A DNA stretch of 64,000 nucleotides, from assembly GCF_009687845.1 (NCBI RefSeq), contig NZ_BLAD01000035.1:148708-212707 (forward strand). Direction: 5' to 3'. Both the position numbers and the translations under genes were made by a program. The notes beneath the pieces were generated by a model. The model was not told the DNA's origin. It saw only the letters and a program-made list of their open reading frames with translations, and searched no databases. Shown in pieces: positions 53,426 through 62,970 of this stretch (positions within the stretch are counted from its first letter, which is position 1; the number at the start of each line of letters is the position of its first letter). The DNA comes from Acrocarpospora corrugata (GTDB lineage: Bacteria; Actinomycetota; Actinomycetes; Streptosporangiales; Streptosporangiaceae).

Positions 53426-54547
53426 ATGTCGTGGAGAACCTCACAAGTAGGCGGGCTGGTGCTCGTCATGGTCCTGCTGGCGAACCCCGCGTCCGCGGCC
53501 CCGGCTCCCACCGTGGGCTGGGGGTTGAACGTGCTCGGCCAGGTCGGCGGGACCGCGTCCGGGCATCCGGCGCCGGTGGCGGCGGCGGGCGGAAGGCAGT
53601 TCACCAAGATCGCGGTGGGGCAGTCGCACGGGCTGGGCATCGCGGCCGACGGCACGGTCTGGTACTGGGGGGACACCGATCCCCGTCACTACGCCTTCCT
53701 GCAGACCTTCGTCACCGAGCCGTTCCAGGTGCCCGGACTCACGAACGTGATCGCCGTCGACGGCGGCGAGGACACCAGCGTGGCGCTGCGGTCGGACGGG
53801 ACGGTCTGGGCCTGGGGGGCCAACGAGGTCGGGCAGCTGGGCGACGGCACCAGGACCAACCGGACGACTCCGGTCCGGGTGACCGGCCTGACCGGTGTGG
53901 TCGCCGTGTCGGCCGGGCGCACCCACGGGATGGCCCTGAAGTCGGACGGGACAGTCTGGACCTGGGGTAACAACCGGGGCGGGGCGCTCGGCGACGGAAC
54001 CCAGACCGATCGGCTGACTCCGGTCCGGGCGGGGACGCTGACCGGGGTCACCGGGATCACCGCCGCGGCGCATTTCAGCCTCGCGATCGGCGCCGACGGG
54101 CGGGTCAGCTCGTGGGGCGAGAACGGGCACGGGCAGCTCGGGAGCGGGATCGTGTCCCCGTTCCGGGCGACACCCGGGCCGGTGGCCGGGCTCACCGGCG
54201 TCGCCTCGGTCGCGGCGGGGCAGGAGTTCGCGCTGGCCCTGCGCGCCAACGGGGAGGTCTGGAGCTGGGGGATGAACTCGTCCGGCCAGCTCGGGGACGG
54301 CACGACGACACAGCGGCTGCTGCCGGTCAAGGTTCCGGGGCTGGGAGCCGTCCAGGAGATCGGCGTGGGCTCGTTCTGCGCGGCCGTCCGGGTGGGCGGA
54401 TCGGTGTACACGTGGGGGAGCAACAGCGGGAACCAGCTCGGGGACCCAGGGGTGACGGAACGGGCCACGCCGGGTCTGGTACCGGGGCTGAGCGGAGTCC
54501 AGCAGCTCGCCGTCGGCGGCCCGTTCATGGTCGTACGGACGGGCTGA
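53426..54547 (+). CDS. Secreted RCC1-repeat protein
   Basis: A 373-residue secreted protein. A signal peptide (VGGLVLVMVLLANPASA) is followed by about six or seven RCC1-type repeats with the recurring patterns VWAWGANEVGQLGDGT, VWTWGNNRGGALGDGT, SSWGENGHGQLGSG and YTWGSNSGNQLGD, giving one propeller. Such proteins are of unknown function in bacteria; binding is likely. AGGAG precedes ATG 53426. Confidence 0.9.
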   Translation: MSWRTSQVGGLVLVMVLLANPASAAPAPTVGWGLNVLGQVGGTASGHPAPVAAAGGRQFTKIAVGQSHGLGIAADGTVWYWGDTDPRHYAFLQTFVTEPFQVPGLTNVIAVDGGEDTSVALRSDGTVWAWGANEVGQLGDGTRTNRTTPVRVTGLTGVVAVSAGRTHGMALKSDGTVWTWGNNRGGALGDGTQTDRLTPVRAGTLTGVTGITAAAHFSLAIGADGRVSSWGENGHGQLGSGIVSPFRATPGPVAGLTGVASVAAGQEFALALRANGEVWSWGMNSSGQLGDGTTTQRLLPVKVPGLGAVQEIGVGSFCAAVRVGGSVYTWGSNSGNQLGDPGVTERATPGLVPGLSGVQQLAVGGPFMVVRTG

Positions 54548-54560
54548 CGTCGCGCGCTGG

Positions 54561-55403
54561 TTAGGAGCGGTTTCGGCGGATTACTTCGGCGAGGGGCGTG
54601 GCGGGATGGCCGGTGATGTCGGGGATGGCGCTGCCGACGCCGTTCATCTCGCCGGCCGCGATCGCCGTGTATGTCGATACCCAGGCGTCTACCAGCCAGC
54701 TGGGTGCTTGGTGGGACGAACGTGATTCGTATGCCTCCGTGACCGTTTCCTCGTGGTAGCGGACGGGGGTGCCGGTGACGTCGGTGATGATTTGGCACAT
54801 TTCGGTGAGGGTGAGTGCCGCTGGGCCGGTCAGGTCGTGGGTTAGGCCGGTGTGCGGGGCCGGGTCGCGGAGGACGACCGTGGCCACGTCGGCGATGTCG
54901 TCCTGGGCGACGACCGACGCTCTGCCGGTGCCGGCGGGGCCGCGGAGGACGTCGTCGGGGCCGACCATCATGGGGATGAAGTCGGCGTAGAGGTTGTCGC
55001 GGAGGAAGGTGTGCGGGAGGCCGGTGGACTTGATGTGGTCCTCGGTCGCCCAGTGGTCGCGGGCCAGGGTGAACGTGGACGCGGGGCCGGCGCCGTAGAA
55101 GGAGATGTAGACCAGGTGGCCGACGCCGGCCTCTGCGGCGGCGTCGACGAAGGTGCGGTGCTGGGAGAGGCGGTCGGCGTCCTCGGCGGCGGAGACCATG
55201 AGGACCGTGTCTCCGCTGGTCAGGGCGTTTCGGCAGGCGGTGGCGTCGCTGTATTCGGCGGTGGTCACGGTGGCGCCGTCCAGGAGGGGCGCGCGGGCCG
55301 GATCCCGTACCAGGAGGCGCTGCGGTATGCCCGCGGCGGCCAGGCGGCGGGCCACCCGGCCGCCCAGCCGTCCGGTGGAACCCGTTACGACGATCATCCC
55401 CAT
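54561..55403 (-). CDS. NmrA/SDR-family NAD(P)-binding oxidoreductase
   Basis: A 280-residue atypical short-chain reductase. The Rossmann start is IVVTGSTGRLGGRVAR; HLVYISFYGAG and LPHTFLRDNLYADF are the central motifs; the Tyr-Lys pair of classical SDRs is not clear, as in the NmrA group. It may be a quinone reductase or redox-sensing protein. The ATG at 55403 is followed by MGMIVV. It lies 15 bases downstream of the membrane hydrolase gene (stop at 55419) on the same strand, so it may be cotranscribed with it. Confidence 0.87.
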   Translation of the reverse strand: MGMIVVTGSTGRLGGRVARRLAAAGIPQRLLVRDPARAPLLDGATVTTAEYSDATACRNALTSGDTVLMVSAAEDADRLSQHRTFVDAAAEAGVGHLVYISFYGAGPASTFTLARDHWATEDHIKSTGLPHTFLRDNLYADFIPMMVGPDDVLRGPAGTGRASVVAQDDIADVATVVLRDPAPHTGLTHDLTGPAALTLTEMCQIITDVTGTPVRYHEETVTEAYESRSSHQAPSWLVDAWVSTYTAIAAGEMNGVGSAIPDITGHPATPLAEVIRRNRS

Positions 55404-55418
55404 GGGGTCATCATCGCA

Positions 55419-57566
55419 TCAGGGAGTGGTGAGCGAGTTCAGTGCGGTGCGGTAGTCGGCGTCTACGTAGTAGTCGATGTGTCCGCGGATGGGCGAGTCC
55501 GGGGGCGGGGAGATGGGATCCCAGACGGAGCGGTCGATGGCGTCGTCCACCGGGCCGCCGATGGGGTCGGAGTTGCGGTAGAGGTTCTGCCAGGGTGCGG
55601 CGGTTTGTACGGCTTTCAGAGTGGCTGTGTCGAAGTACGTGGGGAAGAAGCGGGAATACAGGCGGCGCAGGGGGGAGCCGTGGGTGAGCAGGCGGGTGGC
55701 CTGGCGGTCGGCGGGGTCCAGCTGGAGCACCACGGCGGCGGCGATCACGCTGCCCTGGCTGTGGCCGGAGATCACCACGGTGTGGCCGTCGGCGATGAGG
55801 CGGTTGACGCGGGTGAGCAACTCGGGGACGACGCGTTCGCTGTAGCAGGGCGGCGCGAACGGGTGCGTGGATCGCGGCCAGAACGTGCTGATGTCCCACA
55901 GGACGCCGACCGTGCGCCGTAACCCCGGATGCCGGTACGCCTGCCAGCCGACCACCATCAGCGCCACCAGGAAAACGATCAGAATGATCGCCCCGGTGAC
56001 GACGAGAGGCGTCCACGGCTTTGTGTCCATGCGGCCGGTGAGGATCACGCCGACCACCGCCAGAGTCCCGATAGCCGTCAAAGCGATCGTGGCGAAGACG
56101 ACCTGCGCCCTGTCGGTGAGCGCGGCAGCGGCCCACGCATTGCTCACCCGGCCGCGTTCCTTTTCCGGATAGTGCCCGACGATCACATCATTGACCGTGT
56201 TCGCGGTCCGCCGATAGGTAACCCACAGCCAGATCGCCAGCCCGACGAGCATGAGCACCGCGAGCGGAACCGCATACAGCGCCCACGCGAACGACTCCGG
56301 CAACACGATCGCCGTGGGCACCTCGAACCGCGAAAACGCCGGCGCCCCCACCAACTCCGCCGCGATGAACGCCGCCCCGATCGCCACCGCCGCCGCGTAC
56401 GCCCACGCCATCAACATCGTCGCCGGCCCCGCAAGCCCCCACAACGCCCGCCCGTAACGCTGACCCCCTTGAGCGCCCCCACCCCGGGCCAACACCGCGA
56501 CCCCGACCGCGACCATCGCGATCAACCCGATCTGCGCCCAGAAAACAATCTGCACCATCGGATCGAAGCCCGGCAACGGCCCCGGCGCGGCCTGCTTACC
56601 TGGACCCCCCAGCGGGACGATTAGGGCGGCCACATACACAAGCAGCCCAGCCCAACGCAGGGCTGTGCAGAACAGGGTCAAGGGGGATCTCCCACCCACC
56701 CGCCCTTTGGGACGCTCGCGCTCGGCCGCGTCCCGGGCGTCGCCCGACGGTGACTCCTCCGCCGGATCCAATCGCGTCGCCGCCTGCGGAAACGCGACCG
56801 TCAATACGATGATCGCCCCGATCACCGCCTCCGCCGTCAGTAACCACGCCACCGGCTCGGCCAAGGTCAGCGTCGCCGCGATCAGCGTGAAGCCGAAGCC
56901 CACATGCAACGAGCGCAACCGTCCCACCGGCGGTCCGCCGTTCCACATGCGGCGGCGGGCGAGGAGGGGGCCGCCGTGGCGGAGGTCGCCCTCGGGGACG
57001 GGGACCTGGTCGGTGGATTTCCAGGTGCGGCTGCTGAGGAGCCAGATGAGGGCCAGGGCGAGGGCGGGAAGGAGCGATGCGAGGGAGAGGCGGAGGGCGA
57101 TGTCGTGGGAGTTGAGGGTGGCCAGCCAGGCGAGGGGGCCGCCGAAGGGGGTGTGGGAGGACTGCCAGGCGAGGATGTCGAGGTAGATGGTGGTGAAGCC
57201 GAGGAGGGCGGTGGTGGTGAGGGAGAGGGAGAAGAGGCGGTGGAGGGCGTCGATGGTTTTGCGGAGGGGTTTGTAGCGTTCCCGGGTGGGGTCGAGGCGG
57301 TGGGGGGTCATGAAGAAGGCGATGTTGGCCAGGGCGAAGGGGAGGAGCAGGAGCCAGAGGGCGCGGGTTTTGGCGCCGGAGGTGAGGCCGCCCCAGACGT
57401 AGGCCTGGCGGAGCCAGCCGGGGGTGGGCTGGGGGTCGGGGCGGTAGAAGCCGACGCCGTCGCGTACGCCGTCTTCTAGGAGTTTGCCGGGTTTAGCCGA
57501 CCCGGGATAAAGGACAGAGCCGGGGGAGGCGCCTGCGACGCCGTGGATGCGTAGTTCGACCTTCAT
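55419..57566 (-). CDS. Multi-TM membrane protein with lipase-like C-terminal domain
   Basis: A 715-residue protein. The N-terminal ~55 residues (VELRIHGVAGASPGSVLYPG) look like a hydrolase first strand; then about ten hydrophobic helices run to residue ~560. The C-terminal ~150 residues contain VVISGHSQGSVIAAA, a serine-esterase elbow, and a His near the end. This actinomycete family is usually annotated only as an integral membrane protein. A lipase or esterase acting at the membrane is possible. The family is not named with confidence. Confidence 0.75.
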   Translation of the reverse strand: MKVELRIHGVAGASPGSVLYPGSAKPGKLLEDGVRDGVGFYRPDPQPTPGWLRQAYVWGGLTSGAKTRALWLLLLPFALANIAFFMTPHRLDPTRERYKPLRKTIDALHRLFSLSLTTTALLGFTTIYLDILAWQSSHTPFGGPLAWLATLNSHDIALRLSLASLLPALALALIWLLSSRTWKSTDQVPVPEGDLRHGGPLLARRRMWNGGPPVGRLRSLHVGFGFTLIAATLTLAEPVAWLLTAEAVIGAIIVLTVAFPQAATRLDPAEESPSGDARDAAERERPKGRVGGRSPLTLFCTALRWAGLLVYVAALIVPLGGPGKQAAPGPLPGFDPMVQIVFWAQIGLIAMVAVGVAVLARGGGAQGGQRYGRALWGLAGPATMLMAWAYAAAVAIGAAFIAAELVGAPAFSRFEVPTAIVLPESFAWALYAVPLAVLMLVGLAIWLWVTYRRTANTVNDVIVGHYPEKERGRVSNAWAAAALTDRAQVVFATIALTAIGTLAVVGVILTGRMDTKPWTPLVVTGAIILIVFLVALMVVGWQAYRHPGLRRTVGVLWDISTFWPRSTHPFAPPCYSERVVPELLTRVNRLIADGHTVVISGHSQGSVIAAAVVLQLDPADRQATRLLTHGSPLRRLYSRFFPTYFDTATLKAVQTAAPWQNLYRNSDPIGGPVDDAIDRSVWDPISPPPDSPIRGHIDYYVDADYRTALNSLTTP

Positions 57567-57808
57567 CGCGTGCCACTTCCTGCTGTGCCCCGATCATGAA
57601 AGAAACCTGGTGCCCCAGTGTCCGCGCCGGTCGCGGGTGGTCACAGTCTCCGCACAGTGCGTCCGCCGTACCCACCGTTATGGTGAACTTGACGTAACGA
57701 TCAGTGGGAGCTCCAGGACGGGGGCATGGCAGGTGGGAAATCCGGCGGGTCTCGTGCGACACTCTGGGAAGGCCAGAAATCTGGTGAAATTGCTGCTTTG
57801 GAGCGAAT

Positions 57809-58711
57809 ATGCGCGTTGATCGGGCTGGAACCGATCTGCCCGACGTATCCGGCTTAGCCAGTCAGCAGGCCGGCCCCACGATCTTGCGCATCCTGGTCGG
57901 CGCGCACCTGCGGCGGCTACGCGAGGCCAGCGGGATCTCCAGGGAGCGGGCGGGCTACGCGATCCGCGGCTCGCACTCCAAGATCAGCCGGCTGGAACTG
58001 GGCCGCAGCAGCTTCAAGCTGCGCGACATCGCCGACCTGCTCTCCCTGTACGGCATCCGCGACGAGACCGAACGAGCCGGCCTCCTCGCCATGGCCGAGC
58101 AGAGCAACACCCCCGGCTGGTGGGACGAGTACAAGGACGTCACCCCCGAGTGGTTCGAGCCCTACCTGGGCCTGGAGCAGGGCGCGTCCGTGATCCGCGG
58201 CTACGACGTGCAGTTCGTGCCCGGCCTGCTGCAGACCGAGCACTACGCCCGGTCGGTCATCCGGCTCGGCCACCCCGAACTGCCGACCGCCCAGATCGAG
58301 CGCCGGGTGACCCTGCGGATGCGCCGCCAGCGGATCCTGGACCGGGTGGTCCCGCCCAAGCTCTGGATGATCGTGGACGAGGGCGCGCTGCGCCGCCAGA
58401 TCGGCGACCCGGCCACCATGCGCGACCAGCTGCGGCACCTGACCGAGATGGCCGCGCAGTCGCAGGTGACCCTCCAGGTGATGCCGTTCGCGGCCGGCCA
58501 CCCGCTCGGCGGCGGCCCCATCACCCTGCTCAGGTTCGCCGAGGACGAGCTGGACGATGTGGTCTACCTCGAACAGCTCGCCCACGCGATCTACGTCACC
58601 AAGGCCGCGGAGCTGGCGCCGTACTGGCACTTCATGAACCAGCTCGGCGTGTGCGCCCTGCCGCCGGACGAGTCCGTCGAGATCATCGAACGGATCATGG
58701 ACGAGACCTGA
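57809..58711 (+). CDS. XRE-family regulator with DUF5753 domain
   Basis: A 300-residue DNA-binding protein. The helix-turn-helix is in residues 30-85 (LRRLREASGISRERAGYAIRGSHSKISRLELGRSSFKLRDIADLLSLYG in homologues); the DUF5753 domain follows (about 115-290) with FVPGLLQTEHYARSVIRLGHP and LRHLTEMAAQSQVTLQVMPFAAG. Most relatives sit beside a DUF397 gene, which is absent here. It converges with a DUF574-type methyltransferase, 4 bases apart. Confidence 0.9.
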   Translation: MRVDRAGTDLPDVSGLASQQAGPTILRILVGAHLRRLREASGISRERAGYAIRGSHSKISRLELGRSSFKLRDIADLLSLYGIRDETERAGLLAMAEQSNTPGWWDEYKDVTPEWFEPYLGLEQGASVIRGYDVQFVPGLLQTEHYARSVIRLGHPELPTAQIERRVTLRMRRQRILDRVVPPKLWMIVDEGALRRQIGDPATMRDQLRHLTEMAAQSQVTLQVMPFAAGHPLGGGPITLLRFAEDELDDVVYLEQLAHAIYVTKAAELAPYWHFMNQLGVCALPPDESVEIIERIMDET

Positions 58712-58715
58712 CGGT

Positions 58716-59519
58716 CTACTTGCGCCCGACCCCGCAGATCGCGTCGACCTCCACCGCGGGCTCGAACGGATCGGGGTCGGGCCGCCACATCGTGATCGAC
58801 GCGATGCCCGGCTCCACCAGTTCGAGCCCGTCGAAGAAGTCCCCGACCTGCTCCCGGCTGCGCAGTGTGTACGGCATGCCGCCGCCCTCGTTCAGGCTCT
58901 CCTGGGCGTCGTCGAGCGCCTTCCCGGTGACCAGGTTGGCGCCGTCCCACATGGCCAGGTAGCTGCCCGGCGGCAGCGCGTCCATCAGCCGCTTGACGAT
59001 GCCGCAGGCGTCGCCGTGGTCGGGCACGTAGCCGAGGATGCCCATCAGCATCAGCGCCACCGGCTGGTCGAAGTCGAGCGTGCGGGCGGCCGCCGCAAGG
59101 ATGCGCTCGGGGTCGTTCAGGTCGGCGTCGATGTAGTCGGTGGCCCCTTCCGGGGTGCCGACGAGCAGCGCCCGCGCGTGGGTCAGCACCAGCGGGTCGT
59201 TGTCCACGTAGACCACCCGCGCCGACGGATCCACCCGCTGGGCGAGGGAGTGCGTGTTGTCCAGGGTCGGCAACCCGGTCCCGATGTCCAGGAACTGCCG
59301 CACCCCGGCTTCCGCGGCCAGGTACTGCACGATCCGCGCCAGCAGATGCCGGGAAAGCTGCGCGATTCGCACAATATCCGGAAACGCCTCCCGGAACTGG
59401 TCACCGGCCAGGCGGTCCACCGGGTAGTGGTCCTTACCTCCCAGCCAGTAGTTCCACATTCGGGCCGAATGAGGCACCGAAGTGTCGATTTTGGGATCAG
59501 TCCCTAATTCGTCAGTCAC
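58716..59519 (-). CDS. SAM-dependent methyltransferase, DUF574/PF04672 type
   Basis: A 267-residue protein with the family start DTSVPHSARMWNYWLGGKDHYPVDR and the SAM motif FLDIGTGLPTLDNTH, followed by VVYVDNDPLVLTHARALL. This family is abundant in Streptomyces-like genomes; substrates are unknown. Full length. It is convergent with the XRE regulator and read away from a bidirectional terminator at 59.6 kb. Confidence 0.92.
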   Translation of the reverse strand: MTDELGTDPKIDTSVPHSARMWNYWLGGKDHYPVDRLAGDQFREAFPDIVRIAQLSRHLLARIVQYLAAEAGVRQFLDIGTGLPTLDNTHSLAQRVDPSARVVYVDNDPLVLTHARALLVGTPEGATDYIDADLNDPERILAAAARTLDFDQPVALMLMGILGYVPDHGDACGIVKRLMDALPPGSYLAMWDGANLVTGKALDDAQESLNEGGGMPYTLRSREQVGDFFDGLELVEPGIASITMWRPDPDPFEPAVEVDAICGVGRK

Positions 59520-59587
59520 GCGAGGCTTCTCCTAAGTCGTCACATCTGTCGATAACGACGAACTTAGTGGTCGCGGACCCCCGTACA

Positions 59588-59625
59588 CGCGAAAAACGGG
59601 CACCCGGCCGGATGCCCGTTTTCGC
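59588..59625. terminator. Hairpin terminator with A/T-flanked stem
   Basis: The stem CGGGCA/TGCCCG is flanked by GAAAAA on the left and TTTTCGCG on the right, giving a terminator-like structure. Its position, 7 bases after the GH95 gene's stop on the minus strand, fits termination of that operon. Confidence 0.75.
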
Positions 59626-59631
59626 GAGAAA

Positions 59632-62399
59632 TCAGACGACGGTGACGCTGTACGTCGCCCCCGCCACGGTCGGGAAGGAGATCACGTCACTGGCCACGGT
59701 GTGGCTGATCGTGCCCGTCCCGACCCGGGTGACCAGGACGGTACGGCCCGGCCACGGATTGGCCAGCCGGACCTGCTTGCCCGTCCCGCTGGTGATGTCC
59801 ACGTAGCCGACCTGCCCGCCGGAGCGCGCGCTGGACACCACGAACGCGTTCTTGGCCCGCAGCTTCACGAACGAGCCGTTCTTGCCGGCCGGCCAGACCG
59901 GGAAGACCCGCGTGACGCCGCCGTCGGTCTGCAGCAGCATGCTGTTGACCGCCTCGATCGCGCCCGCCTTCTCCAGGCCGTGGTTGGCGTCGTAGACCCG
60001 GAAGTTCTGCATCAGCTTGGTGCTCAGCTGCCCCTTCAGCTTGTCGATCAGGCTCTGCGCCGGGTAGCCGACCCTGGCCGCCTGGGTGAAGACCTTCGGG
60101 AAGCTGTTCTCCTGGCCCCAGGAGTTCATCTGGTCCAGGGTGGTGATCGCCACCTGCCGGTCGGCGGACGGGCTGCTGAGGCCCAGCACCTCGGCCGGGT
60201 GGATGAACTCCAGGTTCACGGTGTTGTCGCCGGGCCGGAAGACCCGGGTGTCGCCGCCGGTCATCGTGCCGGGGTCGGCCAGCGCGTACACGGTCTGCCC
60301 GTTGCTGGTGGTGCGCGGGATGGCCGGCAGCGCGTTGAGGATGTTCTGCCAGGTCGTCCGGTCGGCCGCGTCCACGTTCAGCTCGACGCTGGCGTTGACC
60401 AGGAAGGTGAGCACCTGGCGGAGCATGCCCACGTCGGGGCTGGAGTTACGGCCCCAGGTGCCCTCGTGCGGGCCCGCCCAGAGCCGGTGCCTGCCGCTGG
60501 CCGCGTCGAACTCCAGCCAGGACCGGAAGAAGGTCGCGATCTCCTTCAGGAACGGGTACGCCTTGGTGCTCAGGAAGGTCCGGTCCTGGGTGTACTCGTA
60601 GTAGGAGACGTACTGGGTGGCCGTGAACAGCGAGTTGGCGACCTGCTGGTGGTAGGAGCCGTCGGAGGTGTAGGTGAACGGCGTGATGCCGACCGGGAAG
60701 AGCACGCCGCCCGCGATGCCGTTCGGGAAACGCGCGGCCACGTAGTCCGCCTTGACCCGGTTCAGCTCCTGGACCGACTTGCGCCTGGCCTCCGGCAGGA
60801 AGGCGGTGACCAGGTCGTAGTAGGGGAGGGCCAGGTCGGCGCGGTTGCTGGAGTAGACGCCGTAGTAGTTGGCCGGCCAGTTGTAGTTGAGGTGCATGTC
60901 GCTGCCCCACTGCGGCCAGTCCGTGGTGGCCCAGATGCCGTACAGGCCGGAGGCGGTCCTGCCCTGGCGCAGCGAGGAGCCGAGCAGGTAGAGGGAACCG
61001 TAGTAGAAACGTTCGAGCAGGTCGTCGTCCAGGTCCACGTAGGACTTGAGCCAGTACTGCTTCCACCATTCGACGTGCGCGTTGTACTGGCTGTCCAGCG
61101 AGCCGGCGTTCTGGGCGTCGGCCAGGGTGCGGGCGGCCGGGGCCGGGTCGGCCGGGTTCATGCCGCCGCCGGCCACGCCGGTCACGAGGTGCGCGACCTG
61201 GCCGGCGGGCAGGTCGAAGACGATCCGCCCGGCCGCACCGCCCAGGTCGGCGCGCCGACCTGGGCGCCGCCGACCACGCGGGTGGCCAGCGAGGCCCGGG
61301 ACACCGGGTTGCCGCCGGTCGCGGTCTGCCTGGTCGCCCAGACGGTGTTGCCGGAGACACCGGAGGTGCTGGTGAAACCGCCGCGCGCGTCCGGGGTGCC
61401 GGTCGCGGTCTCGGCCTGGAGGCGGACGGTGGACGAGCCGAGCGACTGGATCCTGGTGACCACCAGGTTGTCGCCGGCGCCGGTCCAGGTGCGCATCGAG
61501 ACGGGGACGCCGCCGATGGTCATCGAGGTGTCGATGTCACCCTTGAGGATGTTCTGCTCCTCGGTGAACGGCCCGGACGGCTGGGTCGGGCCGCTGCCGT
61601 TGTAGAGCTCGAACTGGCCGATCCTGGCCCGCGGGTTGCTGGTCGAGTCCGGCGTGGTGCTCTGGGTCGGCTCGGTGATGTTCAGCCGCAGGTAGCGGAC
61701 CGTGGTCGACGCGAGCGTCCGGTCGGTCACGTTGGCCGTGTTGTTGGTGACCGTGTCGACGGTGTTCCAGGTGGTGCCGTTGGTGCTGGTGGCCAGCGTC
61801 CAGTTCTTGGTGTTGTTGGCGGTCTCGGCCGGGCGGGCGGCCGCGTCGTGCCTGAGCAGGTAGCGGGTGAAGGTCTTGGCGGTGCCCAGGTCCAGGGTGA
61901 GGGTCTGCGGCTTGCCGATGTTGGAGACCCAGCCCTCGTAGCCCTGCGCCCACTGGCCGCTCACCGCGCGGTTCGCCGGGAAGGACGGGTGGCTGCTGGA
62001 GGCGGTCGCGGTCGCGCCGAGCGCCAGGTTCGAGGAGGCGGGGCCGCCGCCGACCGGGGTCAGCTTGACCGAGCCGAGCGCGACCAGGGAGTTGCCGCCG
62101 TTGACGGTCCAGAAGTTGCCCTTGGAGATGGCGAAGGTCTTGAAGCCCTCGCCGCCGCCGGAGGCGACCCCGATGTCGCCGTTGCCGAGCAGCGCGGTCT
62201 CCGGCATGGTGCGGCTGATGAATCCGGCGTAGTTCTGGGACGTCCAGCGCCCCTTGATGGCCCCGACCAGCTGCTGGACCGCGGTCCACTGCTGGTCGGG
62301 GGTCGGCGTGGCGGCTGCCGCGGGTTCGGCGGCCAGCAGGGTGGCGAGAAGTGCGGAGGCGATGGCGGCGGGTAAGAGCCCGCCCCGGCGTCGCTTCAT
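59632..62399 (-). pseudogene. Secreted GH95-like glycoside hydrolase with discoidin domain, one frameshift
   Basis: Joining frames gives about 920 residues. Signal peptide 1-29 (LLPAAIASALLATLLAAEPAAA). An N-terminal beta domain is interrupted at about 120-275 by an F5/8 type C (discoidin) domain (NLALGATATASSSHPSFP, TLDLGTAKTFTRYLLRH, VRYLRLNITEP). The catalytic (alpha/alpha)6 domain contains DWPQWGSDMHLNYNWPANYYG, as in GH95-type enzymes that cleave alpha-L-fucose or galactose, plus a C-terminal beta domain. The frame breaks by one base near 61245, in a run of G/C: the residues read RIVFDLPAGQVAHL only after a -1 correction. Either a recent mutation or a sequence error. GAGAGG precedes ATG 62399. 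Confidence 0.8.
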
Positions 62400-62418
62400 G
62401 GTGCCTCTCTTCCGTGCT

Positions 62419-62970
62419 TCAGTGGCGGTGGGTGTGATCCGGGTGCCGAATATCCCCGGGGTGTTCGAATCCGGGCTGAAGGATCGCCCGCGCGCAGCGG
62501 GCGTCGGCCCACAGCGCGAATTGCCGGCGCCGCCGCGCGCCCAGCAGGGCCGCCCGGATGCCGGGAGACGCCTGCTCGTAGGTGGTTCCGCGATACCGAT
62601 CCTGATTGTTCGCGAAATAACGAGAAATTTCGGTTTCTGGGATGGTCTGGTCGGCTGTCAGGGCGCGGTACAGCGCCTGGGCCAGCGGGCTGCCCGACAG
62701 GACGGCCGCCATCACGCTGCCGAGTTCGAGCCGGGCCGTCGGGGTGAGCTCCAGCGGCGGGCCGCCGGGGACGATCCCGCGCCGGGCCGCCTCGTCGGCC
62801 ACGACCTGCTCGGCCACCAGGATCTGGGTGACCCAGCGGCGCAGCTGCCGTCCCTCAGAGGTCCCGTCGGCGGGCAGCAGTTCGCCGCGCGGGCCCTGGC
62901 GCAGCCGCCGTACCCGCCGCTCGACCGTCTCGACGGTGATCGGCGTCTCGCCGACCAGCGCGGCGATCAC
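62419..62970 (-). CDS. SurA/parvulin-like protein of the glycosidase operon
   Basis: A 183-residue protein. GTG 62970 overlaps the stop of the upstream GH38 gene (GTGA). It reads ITVETVERRVRRLRQG, RRWVTQILVAEQVVADEAARRGI and LSRYFANNQDRYR-type helices of SurA N-terminal domains, but no parvulin core is clear. Relatives exist next to actinomycete sugar-hydrolase genes and are annotated variously. It probably is not a working isomerase; function is unsure. The gene is part of the GH38-GH95 operon. Confidence 0.68.
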   Translation of the reverse strand: MIAALVGETPITVETVERRVRRLRQGPRGELLPADGTSEGRQLRRWVTQILVAEQVVADEAARRGIVPGGPPLELTPTARLELGSVMAAVLSGSPLAQALYRALTADQTIPETEISRYFANNQDRYRGTTYEQASPGIRAALLGARRRRQFALWADARCARAILQPGFEHPGDIRHPDHTHRH

